Shown here: piece by piece, positions 18,101 to 27,996 of the stretch
Layout of the letters: every line of letters begins with the position of its first letter
Position numbering within the stretch: position 1 is the stretch's first letter
NCBI GenBank assembly: GCA_944383385.1
Contig: CALWPI010000005.1
Location: forward strand, 1 to 36,413
Reading direction: 5' to 3'
Length of the DNA stretch: 36,413 nucleotides
DNA from: an uncultured Clostridia bacterium
GTDB lineage: Bacteria; Bacillota; Clostridia; Christensenellales; UBA1242
Notes under the pieces: model-generated
Seen by the model: only the letters and a program-made list of their open reading frames with translations
Databases searched by the model: none
Told to the model about the DNA's origin: nothing
Made by a program: the position numbers and the translations under genes

Positions 18101-21100
18101 TATCCAGAGGGAGAAACAAATATCGCTAGCGCAATATTTGCTGGCGAAGGCAATATTGATGTAACAATAACTGATGCATTAGGCAATAGTTATAACACAA
18201 ATATTGAGATGAACCTTGACAATTCTTTGGGACTTGTTTATGCAAAAAATAGTAGTGATTCTACTATAACTAGAATAAACACACTAAATACAACTATTAT
18301 AAACGACCAACAACTTTATTTCTCATACTTAAATGACGTTCCTGGATATGAGTTGGGAGAGGGTGATGTACAATACATGTACTTCCCTATTGACCAATAT
18401 AGTTATGCAAATGTCAATTCATTACTCGAATTTAATAGACTGACTGACCTTACGAGTTACGAAAACCTACCAACAGGATATGCTATTTCTTATCCATTTG
18501 TGGCAACAAGTAATGTTTGGTCAACAGTTACTATTGACAATAATTTCGCATACCCTGACGGCAACCTTAGTGAGAGCAACACAAGAGTGTATTCCAACAT
18601 AATAAATCCAATGCCTGTTGGTGCAAATACATATTCAAAAGAAGGTCTTTACATCATAAAGAGAACTTATCCAGATTTGATTGATGAAAACTCAACTGAT
18701 AGTCAAACAAAATATTTTATCATCATTCTAGATAGGTCAAATATATATGATATTGACGCTTCAACAGTTAGTGTTGACAGTCAAGGCAACAAGACATACA
18801 GCATTGATTATTATTTTGAAAACGGGTCTGGAACATCAATTGTATTGGGCGTCAATGGCACACCAATCACGCTTGATGCTGTGGATATTCAAGCATACAA
18901 AAATAATAATGCAACTCTCTCATTCACATCAAAAAGATTGCCAATGAGATTGACTTTACCACAAGACAAATACAATACTTATCAAGCATTAAATATGTTG
19001 TCCACGCTAAACTTGACTGACGAGACAATTGACGAGACAACAATTAGAAACATTGCGCTTAATAACTCATCTAGTCAAAAATTCAAATTGACTGCAACTT
19101 TGAGTTATGCAAAAGATAATAATTCTATTGTGCAAACAATTGCAAGCACATTAGACAACACAAATTATACACAATACTTTGACATAAATAGTGCTGGTAG
19201 ATACACCTTGAATATCAAAGCCTCAACAGATGGCGAAAACGAATATTCTTATAATCTTGTGTTTAATGTAGAAAACTCTACCCCACAAGCAATATTTACA
19301 AGCACGGTCAATCATACAAACATTGGTAGTAGCAGTGTTGTAAATAGTGAAGGAACAACAAAAACCGTTTCATTCAATAATATAAATGACAACGAATTGT
19401 TCCTAGAAATTGAAGATTACAAAACAACATTTGAGTCTCGTATCAATCTATCAAACATTGTTCTAAATTACGAAAATCAATCTTATACACTTGCAATTAG
19501 TTATGACGGAGAAAAATATGTCATGACAAGCAATGGTCAAGATGTTTCAAATAGTTTAGATGTCACACAACAATCAGATAGAACAAAATATGTCATTGAT
19601 ATGTATGCTGTTTGTGGTAATCAAGAAGGCAATTATTCTGCCACAATTTACTACTATGATACAAACAATTCAACCACATTGAATGTCGTTGTAGACAGGA
19701 CAAAGCCTACTATCAACTTGAATAAACTCATATCTTATGACAAGTGGAGCGATACTCAAATAGATACTTCTACCTACTTCCTTGCAATGCCAAATGACTT
19801 TGAGTTCGAAAATAATAATAGCGCTCTTGAAACACAAAATATTTATATTAGAAAAATTGCTGATGTTACAGCAAATGGCTCGATGCCAGATTATACTCAA
19901 ACTGTTGACTTTAACCCAACGGACAAAACATTCACAGCTCTAAACTGGTCATTATTAGATAAAAATGATAATGACAATATCTATATTGCAGAAATTTTGC
20001 AAACAGCAAATATGACTGATTCTGGATATTATGAGATTGTAGAGGCTGACCAGGCTGGCAACTATACCATTTATGCATTTATTATAATAAACGACACTGC
20101 ACTTGAACCTCAATACAACTTCTCTTATACTAACTTAAATAGCGAGACAGTCAATAGCTTTACATTACCAAACAAAGATGCCGTGGTAACCGATGACCCA
20201 TCTTCACCAATACTATGGAGTAGCAATAACTCTGTTGAGATAAAAGCAAAAGAATTGCAATTCACTGCAATTGACACAGCATATACAAGTATGTTTGTTG
20301 ACCCATGGCAAAAGATTATTATTCGCAGAGGCGATAATAACGCCGTTGTTTATACAATTACGCTTGACCCTACCCAATATGGTATGAATGCAAATTATAA
20401 TGATTTGATGGATAGATTCAATCAAGCAATTTCTGCTATTGAACAAGATGACAGCAAAACTTGTTATAATTATATAATCACAATTACGAATAGATTTGGC
20501 GATGATTTTACAATACAATACAAAATACCTACTGCAAAATTATCACTAGAAATTCAACAGATATCTAATAATTTGTTTGAAGTAACTATTCCAGTTGATA
20601 CTGTTGTCGGTGGAGAAACTGTCATTACAAAATTTAATGTATACAAGTTTAGTCAAAACAGTTGGCAAGAAATAACTCGTGATGACGAAAACAAGAGTAT
20701 TTCACATAGCCCTGCAGGAAATACAAAATATAGATTTGGTGTGGGTATGTATCGTTTCTACACACAAGATAATTTTGGACGTGAGACAACGGTCTATTAT
20801 GGATTTGGAGTCGCATACAACTATGAGTATTCATATTCTGGTATTGCACAAGAGATAGAAGACACAACTTATACTGCCGGAATGGTTACAACTACTTATA
20901 CATCAGACACTTACACCTCATATATTGATTTCTATGACGGAACAGCTTGGATAACTTACAATTCAGCAATGAATAATATTTATACAAGAAATACTGAAAT
21001 ATCAATCGTACAAGCAGATTCTACTACAAGAAAAATTGTGTTTAATCTCAAACAAAATACTGAACTTACAAGCGTCACAATTAGATTAAGGCTTGTTGCA

Positions 21101-23026
21101 AATGGTATAACTGACCAAGGACAAAGTGTTGTAGTGTCCAAAACTTTCTGCATCACACACGAATTGCAAGACATTATTCTAAAAAATAATGGCGACCAAG
21201 TCATTAGTGGTATCAGCCATGACAGAAACAACCCAACTGAACTTAGCGAAGATGTCAAAATCACGTGGGAAGACGGATTGTTTGGAGCAAGTGTCAATTT
21301 GACGCGTACATACTATGACGAAAACTTGCAAAGAGATGTCACTGAAACAATCAACAACATTCCAAAAGATTATACTATTTCAAATGTTGGTCTATACAAA
21401 ATAGAAATAACTAATGGACTTGGCTATACGTCTAATGACAAAACACTATATATTAGACGTTACGAAGCAGATATGATAACATATGCCGTAGTCGGTGTTT
21501 CAAGTAATGGCGCTGAACAACGTCTCAACGCAAGTCCATATCTGTCTAGTTATAATGGAAATCCTGTCTATGTATTCTATGCTCCTTCTAGATACACTCA
21601 AATCGTGTATGAAGGCAGTGACACAATAGATAGCAACTCATATATCTTGATTAGAACAAACAAAAATAACAATTTACAAGTTGAAAAAGTTGATGATACC
21701 GTCCCTAACCTATATAGAATATATGGTGCAGGCTCATCAGGTTCTGAAAGATACATTCAAATTATATTAGTACCAGAAAGTAACAATATCTTAAATTACT
21801 TTGAATTGCTCGATATGGATTTGAGTGCACCAATCTATAACTACGAAGACTCTGTACTCAAAATAACTTCCAATACAGGCGTGCAAGTATCATTTAGTGG
21901 ATTCAATCCAGTTGAAATAACTGCTGGCGAAACAAATATGGGTAATATAATATCTGCCAAATATTATTTCAACAACGTTTATATCGACACAATTTCTTCA
22001 TTAAACGAGATTAATACCGTTCTGCTTTCAACAACTGGTCTGCATTCATTTGAGTTCTATGACCTTGCTGGTAATCAACAAATGTTTGGTTCATCAAATA
22101 GATTGAACTTCTACATTGTCAATAGTGTTTTGTTTACGACAAATGACCAAACACCAATTGACGGAAGAATATATAACGAAGACGTATTGATTACATTAAC
22201 CAATCGTTCACAAGGTAGCAATCTATATGACCAAGCAACACCAACGATTGTTGCAACTAGAAATGGAGTCGAATTTACTCCTGAAAAGATTGAAGCATCA
22301 AATACATTTGCTTGGAAATTTAGTGGTCAAGGTAGATACAAAATAACGATAACAAGCAAAGTGGCTGACTACTTGAACCCATTACAAACAAAAGAAATTT
22401 CAACAACTTACACATTTACAATTATCAATCCAAATCAAGCAGTATCATTTATGAGTATTTCACAAAGCCTTGGATTCACTATTACAAAAGTGACAAAGGG
22501 CGTCAATACAAATTATCCATTGACAGATACACATAGTTTGATATTGTCATCTACGACCTCAGGCAATGATATGTACACAGTGTATGTATCTGCCCCAGTT
22601 GAAGGATATAATACAACGTTTGATTTCTCATTCCAAGTATGGATAAATGACGAAGTCCCTGCAATAGCAAGTTCTATTGACTTTGGTACAGCAACAACAG
22701 ATATTATTACTATTACTTTCAACAAAAACATTATATATGGTCAAATTGGCGAAAGTTATATTACAATAACTGGATTGTCAACCCCAATCGAAATCAACAC
22801 TGAAACGTCAACTGAAAACGTAAGAACAAGCGTTCAAATCTCTATGATTGGCGACACGTGGATTCGCATTTACACAAAAGACGGCAACTTGGTTGCTTCA
22901 TACAAAGTAACAAGAAATGAGCCATTAAATACTACGGCAATCATTGTTATAAGTATAGCAGTCGTTGCAGTCATAGTTGCTATTATACTCTTTATCGTAC
23001 TAAGACGTAGATTACGTGTAAGATAA
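15188..23026 (+). CDS. Giant Ig-like surface protein with C-terminal membrane anchor
   Basis: A 2612-residue secreted protein with GGGGAGA before the ATG. The signal peptide spans residues 1-33 or 34 (positive KNIIAK, hydrophobic core, cleavage near KKVNA-AE). The ectodomain is Asn, Ser, Thr and Tyr rich and Cys-poor. It carries many beta-sandwich-like units marked by a D-x-AGN/GN turn and a following strand, such as DQAGNTTYLIHF (about 845), DALGNSYN (about 995), DQAGNYTIYAFI (about 1621), DNFGRETTVYYGF (about 1861) and DLAGNQQ (about 2292). These resemble bacterial Ig-like domains. A single helix at about 2581-2605 followed by RRRLRVR is a stop-transfer anchor; there is no LPxTG sortase signal. 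Likely an adhesin or contact protein. It lies on the same strand as virD4 but has its own promoter and terminator, so a link to the T4SS is only positional. Confidence 0.85.
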   Translation: MQKNIIAKIFAITIAVSCMLTGFFVVSGKKVNAAETYTVIEQLPDAERFVINKVSYRQGNITNSNLTFEGASNQTNVFNMSAALSPDNNVAKGEDVMLNNYGNNQSTDSYEMLLISFGDINGSYNADMTKVLYTHIVSVTLDVNGNSYDISTSDNYFGGKAETGYTNYPSLTDQDLGLQLGSNKMVETSNIVTSQFTTLLDLNALGINSLTEEGHYTISFNFSYMVCDYVDGQESNPQVVNNVKYVYDFYLFSNTNFAQQYKDYNNYPEFLGYNINESNDANDFVISPEGTMTYYDYNNRLLSPTLQYDAENYNLSYTKKRTTTDTYTTVLTNGTEDTKILTTYKNGNFAFYQELSPTVIDGVKRYIVNYDFSDMSTYNLHFAYQIKADNGYRILDNEGYTAVMYNGKSSLKGEILHPDQAILHVYGVRTYMTGAKPTFFAQDGYTFNADFTARYYLYSTIGTIDNTHLYASMYDYWNDADLTKEYQYDSTSDMLFPEINLSSLYFDVYGVANFEDNQPTSTITRYSNLDDMIAGVDEDNVSLGTTSRLYLDSTIGEETGYYVVKVDIKFNERSNDAHYTQYFVFARVSGEPKVSIHTIDQNSSTQNLISPFYTNKDVVFSIGYDSHKESGNDYIGYLNYQYFCKPYIAEIYYGGENYASNYTLITDNIISYSPYGGANANATRVTNSGRYRLVVKYGSSGLGSNSYSFIIDKDPIDKVNAYNVSLTLDEQHYVRESIANTTTNKIFALGYDSKASGASIVVEYKKYELQSIKDYAQLYSMTGSSITAISTNYKIDFNNVKNIFDNQNVEWDIYKYLFDGSNNNYEMNSVLRPSVPTIYYFRLTDQAGNTTYLIHFFDNSTPYAVFEPQPTNNYNIVSSETSLIWANRKGILIENYQADPDYPISTLIFSNVNGITNNYGVQNVQKDGTYAQMIFNSLDNVDASFTVQQENGQNLTEQTSYNPLAVNKLVYYPEGETNIASAIFAGEGNIDVTITDALGNSYNTNIEMNLDNSLGLVYAKNSSDSTITRINTLNTTIINDQQLYFSYLNDVPGYELGEGDVQYMYFPIDQYSYANVNSLLEFNRLTDLTSYENLPTGYAISYPFVATSNVWSTVTIDNNFAYPDGNLSESNTRVYSNIINPMPVGANTYSKEGLYIIKRTYPDLIDENSTDSQTKYFIIILDRSNIYDIDASTVSVDSQGNKTYSIDYYFENGSGTSIVLGVNGTPITLDAVDIQAYKNNNATLSFTSKRLPMRLTLPQDKYNTYQALNMLSTLNLTDETIDETTIRNIALNNSSSQKFKLTATLSYAKDNNSIVQTIASTLDNTNYTQYFDINSAGRYTLNIKASTDGENEYSYNLVFNVENSTPQAIFTSTVNHTNIGSSSVVNSEGTTKTVSFNNINDNELFLEIEDYKTTFESRINLSNIVLNYENQSYTLAISYDGEKYVMTSNGQDVSNSLDVTQQSDRTKYVIDMYAVCGNQEGNYSATIYYYDTNNSTTLNVVVDRTKPTINLNKLISYDKWSDTQIDTSTYFLAMPNDFEFENNNSALETQNIYIRKIADVTANGSMPDYTQTVDFNPTDKTFTALNWSLLDKNDNDNIYIAEILQTANMTDSGYYEIVEADQAGNYTIYAFIIINDTALEPQYNFSYTNLNSETVNSFTLPNKDAVVTDDPSSPILWSSNNSVEIKAKELQFTAIDTAYTSMFVDPWQKIIIRRGDNNAVVYTITLDPTQYGMNANYNDLMDRFNQAISAIEQDDSKTCYNYIITITNRFGDDFTIQYKIPTAKLSLEIQQISNNLFEVTIPVDTVVGGETVITKFNVYKFSQNSWQEITRDDENKSISHSPAGNTKYRFGVGMYRFYTQDNFGRETTVYYGFGVAYNYEYSYSGIAQEIEDTTYTAGMVTTTYTSDTYTSYIDFYDGTAWITYNSAMNNIYTRNTEISIVQADSTTRKIVFNLKQNTELTSVTIRLRLVANGITDQGQSVVVSKTFCITHELQDIILKNNGDQVISGISHDRNNPTELSEDVKITWEDGLFGASVNLTRTYYDENLQRDVTETINNIPKDYTISNVGLYKIEITNGLGYTSNDKTLYIRRYEADMITYAVVGVSSNGAEQRLNASPYLSSYNGNPVYVFYAPSRYTQIVYEGSDTIDSNSYILIRTNKNNNLQVEKVDDTVPNLYRIYGAGSSGSERYIQIILVPESNNILNYFELLDMDLSAPIYNYEDSVLKITSNTGVQVSFSGFNPVEITAGETNMGNIISAKYYFNNVYIDTISSLNEINTVLLSTTGLHSFEFYDLAGNQQMFGSSNRLNFYIVNSVLFTTNDQTPIDGRIYNEDVLITLTNRSQGSNLYDQATPTIVATRNGVEFTPEKIEASNTFAWKFSGQGRYKITITSKVADYLNPLQTKEISTTYTFTIINPNQAVSFMSISQSLGFTITKVTKGVNTNYPLTDTHSLILSSTTSGNDMYTVYVSAPVEGYNTTFDFSFQVWINDEVPAIASSIDFGTATTDIITITFNKNIIYGQIGESYITITGLSTPIEINTETSTENVRTSVQISMIGDTWIRIYTKDGNLVASYKVTRNEPLNTTAIIVISIAVVAVIVAIILFIVLRRRLRVR

Positions 23027-23056
23027 CAAAAAAAGACACAGAGATGTGTCTTTTTT
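23027..23056 (+). terminator. Terminator of the surface-protein gene
   Basis: AAAAAAGACACA-GAGA-TGTGTCTTTTTT immediately after the stop codon. Confidence 0.88.
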
Positions 23057-23137
23057 GTTGCAATATAATAGCACTTTTGTTTTTAGGTTTTGTAATGTTT
23101 TATATAAAATAACATTAAGACCATAATTTGTTTTGGC

Positions 23138-23168
23138 AAAAAAAGATACCCTACAAGGTATCTTTTTA
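23138..23168 (-). terminator. Terminator of the rplJ-rplL operon
   Basis: Leftward: AAAGATACC-TTGTAG-GGTATCTTTTTTT, 16 bases after the rplL stop codon. Confidence 0.88.
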
Positions 23169-23184
23169 ACACATTTATAAATAA

Positions 23185-23550
23185 TTATTTTAGTTCAACA
23201 GTTGCGCCAACTTCTTTGAATTGAGCTTCGAATGTTTTAGCTTCTTCTGCTGGAACATTCTCTTTGATTGTTGATGGAGCGTTGTCAGCCAAAGCTTTTG
23301 CTTCGCCAAGTCCTAGACCTGTGATAGCACGAATTGCTTGGATAACCTTAATCTTGTTTGGACCAACTTCCTTCAAAACAATATTAAATTCTGTCTTTTC
23401 TTCTGCAACAGGTGCAGCACCTGCAACAGCGCCTGCTACGACAGGAGCAGCAGCACTTACTCCAAATTCTTCTTCTAACATTTTAACTAAATCTGCTACT
23501 TCAACAACAGATAGCTTTTTGATTTCTTCAACTAAACTCTTTAATTCCAT
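23185..23550 (-). CDS. rplL: 50S ribosomal protein L7/L12
   Basis: L7/L12 forms the mobile stalk of the large subunit that recruits translation GTPases. The 121-residue length is typical. The N-terminal dimerisation helices ([21 protein letters not shown], residues about 7-27) are followed by an Ala/Val/Gly-rich hinge (about 32-48). The C-terminal domain contains [20 protein letters not shown] and ends in VGATVELK, all family hallmarks. Start supported by AAGGAGA. It follows rplJ by 19 bases in the same leftward operon and ends at a strong terminator, so rpoB is not downstream of it here, unlike in many Firmicutes. Confidence 0.97.
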   Translation of the reverse strand: MELKSLVEEIKKLSVVEVADLVKMLEEEFGVSAAAPVVAGAVAGAAPVAEEKTEFNIVLKEVGPNKIKVIQAIRAITGLGLGEAKALADNAPSTIKENVPAEEAKTFEAQFKEVGATVELK

Positions 23551-23569
23551 GATTTTTCTCCTTTTTTAA

Positions 23570-24055
23570 TTAATTTTTCTTTGCAATTGCATCCAATGCT
23601 CTACACAATGCAGACATAGGAGCGTTGAGTTGACCAAGCAACATAGCAATAAGTGTCTTCTTGTCTGGTGTCTTTGCCAATTTTTCAATTTCGTTCTTGT
23701 CAATGACGTTGCCGTCCAACACACCAAATTTGATTTCCATTTTGCTATAATCTTTGATAGCGTCAGCAATAATTTTTGCTGCACCAACTTCATCTGAGCC
23801 AATTGCTACTGATGTAGTGCCTTCAAAGTATTTCTCGTCAAACCCAGTAATACCAAGTTCTTGCAATGCACGAAGCATCATTCTGTTTTTGTAGACTTTG
23901 TATGTGACGCCATTTTCTCTTGCCTTTTTTCTCAAAGCAGTGTCTTCTGTGACAGTCAACCCACGATAATCAACAAAAACAATAGATTTTGCATTTTTGA
24001 ATTGATTTTTAATCTCTTCGACTAAAACTTTCTTTGCCTCTTGATTTGCACTCAT
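23570..24055 (-). CDS. rplJ: 50S ribosomal protein L10
   Basis: L10 anchors the L7/L12 dimers to the ribosome and, as the L10-L12 complex, binds its own mRNA leader. The reading frame is open to 24157, but AAGGAGG precedes the ATG at 24055 and homology begins there (MSANQEAKKVLVEEIK), giving 161 residues. Family features are SIVFVDYRGLTV (about 23-34), KNRMMLRAL and the C-terminal helix APMSALCRALDAIAKK that binds L12. The upstream leader is described separately. Confidence 0.96.
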   Translation of the reverse strand: MSANQEAKKVLVEEIKNQFKNAKSIVFVDYRGLTVTEDTALRKKARENGVTYKVYKNRMMLRALQELGITGFDEKYFEGTTSVAIGSDEVGAAKIIADAIKDYSKMEIKFGVLDGNVIDKNEIEKLAKTPDKKTLIAMLLGQLNAPMSALCRALDAIAKKN

Positions 24056-24070
24056 TATAGCCTCCTTTAT

Positions 24071-24211
24071 AAATGTGTTTGGCAAAAATAAAAACCTCAC
24101 ACCATAGTTAAAGTGTAAGGTTGTAAAAATCACAATCAAACATTCTAACCTCGGCACGATATTTATGACTTATAGTCCCGTGCTGTCTATGGCAATGCTT
24201 TTATTAAAACC
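24071..24211 (-). ncRNA. L10 autoregulatory leader (RF00557-type) with attenuator
   Basis: The 319-base gap between rplJ and dnaE is mostly this leader, its promoter and the dnaE terminator. Leftward it contains ATAGACAGCACGGG and, after a stem-loop, CGTGCCGAGGTT (about 24144-24196). These conserved elements of the L10(L12)4 binding site form a kink-turn stem. Downstream is a hairpin AACCTTACAC/GTGTGAGGTT (24093-24122) followed by TTTATTTTT, an intrinsic attenuator. In the known mechanism, excess L10-L12 binds the leader and reduces operon expression; here the hairpin implies control by premature termination. Confidence 0.85.
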
Positions 24212-24217
24212 GTTGTT

Positions 24218-24246
24218 AGTATACATATATTTATTTACTTTGTCAA
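24218..24246 (-). promoter_or_regulatory. Promoter of rplJ-rplL
   Basis: Leftward: TTGACA (24241-24246), 17 bases, TATACT (24218-24223). This is the closest match to the consensus in the window, as expected for a ribosomal protein operon. Confidence 0.85.
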
Positions 24247-24351
24247 TACTTTATTATACTTTTTCATATTTTTATTTGCTTTACTTATTTGTTTTATATT
24301 TATATTGCAAAATATATAACACTATTTTATCTAAAATTATTTTTTATATAT

Positions 24352-24376
24352 AAAGAAAAAGGGGAAAACCCCTTTT
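24352..24376 (-). terminator. Terminator of dnaE
   Basis: Leftward: AAAAGGGG-TTTT-CCCCTTTT then TCTTT. The dnaE stop codon overlaps the first bases of the stem. Confidence 0.8.
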
Positions 24377-27300
24377 AACAAAGTTTTATATTTTCATCAC
24401 TAATATATGCATGCAATTCACTTATAAGGAAACTATCTGTATTGACAAAAATATCAATTTGGTACACCTTATTTGTTGCCGAACACTTTACCACAACAGG
24501 ACAATTGCCTGGATATGATTTGAGACAACTTATTACTTTTTCGTGTAATGAGATATCTGTCAAGTCATATTTGAGATAAAGTTTTTTCGTTTTTTGTGGT
24601 GTTTCTTGTTTCTTATTGTCTTCTTGACTCCAAGGAATAATGTTATCTATCACAATACTACTAGATTTGCCTTGCCTTATATTTAGTTTGCCGTAAATAG
24701 TCACCATATTGTCATCATAGAATTGAGATTTGAATTTTGTGTAAACATTTGGGAACAAAACGACCTCTATTCCACCATACAAATCTTCAAGCCTTCCAAA
24801 TGCCATTTCTTTTTTGGATTTGGATACATGCTTTTTGCAATCTGCAAGCATTCCTCCACAAACGACCTCTTGTCCGTCAACCAATCCTGAAAATGTATTT
24901 AGTTCGCTGTAATCTTCGTCATTAGACATATCGTTATCATCTACAATCAAATCAGCACTAGACAAGTTATAGTCCTTGAACTTGTCTATATATTTGTTTA
25001 ATGGGTGACCTGAAATATAAACACCTACGACTTCTTTTTCATATTTCAATTTTGTCGTATCATCAAATTCTGGAATATTTGGATATTCAATATTATTTGA
25101 TGTATCGTCAACAAGTAATGTGTCAAATAGGCTATATTGTCCAATAGCGTGGTTTTTGTTGTCATGTTCGACTCGTTCTACAATTGCTGGATACACTTGC
25201 ATTAGTTGACTACGATGTTTTCCAAAACAATCAAATGCACCAGACAAAATCATACTCTCAATACAACGTTTGTTGAGCATATTGCCATAAAGTCTATTGA
25301 TAAAGTCATAAAGGTCTTTGTACTCCCCACCACGCTGTCTTTCAGCAATGATTGTATCAACTATGCCAATACCAACATTTTTAAGTCCTGCAAGACCAAA
25401 TCTAATCTTGTTGTCTTTTGCCGTAAAGTATGTCATTGATTTATTTATATCTGGGGGCAATACTTCAATTTTTTCACTTCTAGCATGTGTTACATAGTTT
25501 GTAATCTCATCTGCGTTTGTTATTCTATCATTTAAGACTGCTGTCAAAAATTCTGCTTCATAATATTTTTTTAGATATGCTGTTTGGTAAGTAATCATAG
25601 AATATGCTGCTGCGTGTGATTTGTTGAACGCATAGTGAGCAAATGTTTCCATAGATTCCCAAATTTTGTTTGCAATCTCTTCACTTGCTCCTCTTTTTAG
25701 AGCACCGTCGATTTCTGCCACGTGTTTGCCTTTTTCGTCTACGTATGCTGCTCTACCATGCAAAAATGGCTCTTTCCATGCACGCATTTCGTCCACGTGT
25801 TTTTTACTCATAGCACGACGCACCATATCTGCTTGACCTAGTGTAAATCCTGCAAGTTTTTGCAATATCTGCATGACTTGCTCTTGATAAACTATACAAC
25901 CATACGTTGCTTTCAAAATACCTTCTAGGACTGGGTGGTCATATTTTATATCTTGTGGATTAAATTTGTTGTGTACATACATTGGTATAAAGTCCATTGG
26001 TCCTGGACGATAAAGCGAAACACCAGCGATAATATCTTCAAGACAATTTGGTTTCAGTTCTTTCATAAACTTCTGGAATCCCGCAGATTCAAGCTGGAAT
26101 ATTGCTTTTGTATTGCCAGTAGATATTAGTTTGTATACTTCTGGGTCATCATAATTGGATTTTTCAAAGTCAATATCCACACCATAATTTTCTTTGATAT
26201 ATTGGCAAGCTTTCTTGATATCAGTCAAGTTTCTAAGTCCCAAAAAGTCAAATTTCAAATGCCCCAATTTTTCCATAAGGACACCTTCAAATTGTGTGGT
26301 AATATCTTCACCGTTTCTTGCAAGTGGCACGTAATTTCTAAGCGTATCAAAACCAATAATGACCCCACAAGCATGAGTGGATGGTTGTCTTGGCATATCT
26401 TCTAGTTTGACGGCAATATCAATGACTTTTCGAATTTCGTCATTTTCACGATATATCTGTTGCAATTCAGGAATAGAATAATCTTCTTCACCTTCTTCAA
26501 CTGGTTTTAAGCCAAACACTTTACTAATCACTGGTTTTGGCACTTTGTTTGGAATGAGTTTTGTAACATTATCTGTTTCATGATATGGCACGTTTAGAAC
26601 ACGTCCAACATCTTTGATTGCATTTTTGGCAGCCATTGTACCAAATGTGATGATTTTGACAACACGGTCATCACCATATACTCGTCTAACATAATCATAG
26701 ACTTCTATTCTTCTTTCATCTTCAAAGTCAATATCAAAGTCTGGCGCTGTCACTCTTTCACTATTTAGAAATCTTTCAAAGAGTAATTCATATTTTAATG
26801 GATTGATATTAGTAATACCAATAAGATAAGCAACTAGCGAACCTGCTCCTGAACCACGTCCTGGTCCAACAGATATTCCCACACTTCTAGCATATTCAAT
26901 ATAGTCACGGACAGTCAAAAAGTACTCAACAAATCCTTGTTTTTCTATGACTTCCATTTCGGTATTTATTCGGTTAGTAATCTCCTCTGTTGTCTTTCCA
27001 AAACGTTTTTCCACACCTTTGTTGATAAGTTCCCAAATATACTGAGTTGCAGTATAACCCTCTGGGATGTGAAATTTTGGATAATGATAGTGACCAAATT
27101 CAAAATTGTAGTTGCATTTGTCTGCAATTTCAAGGGTTGTTTCTAATGCATCTAGGTCATTTGGAAACAACTTTGCCATTTCGTCATAGCTTTTTAGATA
27201 AAACTCATCATTAGGAAATTTGAGTGTACGTGTTGGGTCATCAATTTTGACACCCATTTGGACGCACAACAAAACATCTTGCATCTCTGCATCATCACGA

Positions 27301-27920
27301 TAAATATAGTGCACATCATTTGTTGCAACAGTTTTTATATTATACTTTTTTGCAAACTCTTTAAGCGCTGGATTGACTATTTTGTCTTCTTCAAGATAAT
27401 GATTTTGCAGTTCGAGATAAAAGTCATCACCAAACACTCTTTTGAACCAAACGACATAGTCTTCTGCTTCTTTCATTTGACCACGCAGAATGGCTTGTGG
27501 TATATCCCCTGCAAGACAAGCAGACAAGCAAATCAGCCCTTCATGGTATTGTTCAAGCAACTTATAGTCAATCCTTGGCTTGTAGTAAAATCCGTCTATA
27601 AAAGCAAAACTATTTAAGATACAAAGGTTTCTGTATCCTACATCGTTTTTGACAAGTAAAATCAAGTGACTCATTTTGCTTTTGCCACTCTTTACATGCA
27701 TATCATTTGCGACATACATTTCACAACCCAATATTGGTTTTATTCCTTGTTTTTTGCACTCATTATAAAAATTGACTGCTCCATACATATTTCCATGGTC
27801 AGTCATTGCAACTGCCGGCATACCCATTTCTTTGCATGTTTTGACCAATTTCTTACATCTGGCTGCACCGTCAAGGATACTATATTCTGTATGTACGTGT
27901 AGATGTACAAAGTTTCCCAT
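24375..27920 (-). CDS. dnaE: DNA polymerase III alpha subunit, DnaE type
   Basis: A 1181-residue replicative polymerase. An ATG at 27962 is in frame, but AAAGGAGGT before the ATG at 27920 and the family start (MGNFVHLHVHTEYSILDGA) define the gene. Order of domains: N-terminal PHP domain with HLHVHTEYS and TDHGNMYG; palm with GPGRGSGAGSLVAYLIG and the catalytic PDFDIDFED near residues 393-401; fingers with SLYRPGPMDF and YQEQVMQIL; helix-hairpin-helix region with GLAGLKNVG; then an OB-fold (GGMLADCKKHVSKSKKEMAF). Length and order fit DnaE, not PolC, since there is no inserted exonuclease domain. It has its own promoter and terminator between whiA and the rplJ operon. Confidence 0.97.
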   Translation of the reverse strand: MGNFVHLHVHTEYSILDGAARCKKLVKTCKEMGMPAVAMTDHGNMYGAVNFYNECKKQGIKPILGCEMYVANDMHVKSGKSKMSHLILLVKNDVGYRNLCILNSFAFIDGFYYKPRIDYKLLEQYHEGLICLSACLAGDIPQAILRGQMKEAEDYVVWFKRVFGDDFYLELQNHYLEEDKIVNPALKEFAKKYNIKTVATNDVHYIYRDDAEMQDVLLCVQMGVKIDDPTRTLKFPNDEFYLKSYDEMAKLFPNDLDALETTLEIADKCNYNFEFGHYHYPKFHIPEGYTATQYIWELINKGVEKRFGKTTEEITNRINTEMEVIEKQGFVEYFLTVRDYIEYARSVGISVGPGRGSGAGSLVAYLIGITNINPLKYELLFERFLNSERVTAPDFDIDFEDERRIEVYDYVRRVYGDDRVVKIITFGTMAAKNAIKDVGRVLNVPYHETDNVTKLIPNKVPKPVISKVFGLKPVEEGEEDYSIPELQQIYRENDEIRKVIDIAVKLEDMPRQPSTHACGVIIGFDTLRNYVPLARNGEDITTQFEGVLMEKLGHLKFDFLGLRNLTDIKKACQYIKENYGVDIDFEKSNYDDPEVYKLISTGNTKAIFQLESAGFQKFMKELKPNCLEDIIAGVSLYRPGPMDFIPMYVHNKFNPQDIKYDHPVLEGILKATYGCIVYQEQVMQILQKLAGFTLGQADMVRRAMSKKHVDEMRAWKEPFLHGRAAYVDEKGKHVAEIDGALKRGASEEIANKIWESMETFAHYAFNKSHAAAYSMITYQTAYLKKYYEAEFLTAVLNDRITNADEITNYVTHARSEKIEVLPPDINKSMTYFTAKDNKIRFGLAGLKNVGIGIVDTIIAERQRGGEYKDLYDFINRLYGNMLNKRCIESMILSGAFDCFGKHRSQLMQVYPAIVERVEHDNKNHAIGQYSLFDTLLVDDTSNNIEYPNIPEFDDTTKLKYEKEVVGVYISGHPLNKYIDKFKDYNLSSADLIVDDNDMSNDEDYSELNTFSGLVDGQEVVCGGMLADCKKHVSKSKKEMAFGRLEDLYGGIEVVLFPNVYTKFKSQFYDDNMVTIYGKLNIRQGKSSSIVIDNIIPWSQEDNKKQETPQKTKKLYLKYDLTDISLHEKVISCLKSYPGNCPVVVKCSATNKVYQIDIFVNTDSFLISELHAYISDENIKLC

Positions 27921-27942
27921 TGTACCTCCTTTTGTATTATTG

Positions 27943-27971
27943 ATTTTACCATAATACAACATTCACTACAA
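27943..27971 (-). promoter_or_regulatory. Promoter of dnaE
   Basis: Leftward: TTGTAG (27966-27971), 17 bases, TAAAAT (27943-27948), with TTATGG before the -10 as an extended TRTGn element. Confidence 0.6.
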
Positions 27972-27996
27972 ATAACTTTTTCGGTTACATTTCACA

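Noticed and set aside
15188-23026. Several open frames of 60-105 codons on the reverse strand within the surface-protein gene
   Set aside because: They lack ribosome binding sites, have no coherent domains and are explained as shadows of the long + strand frame.
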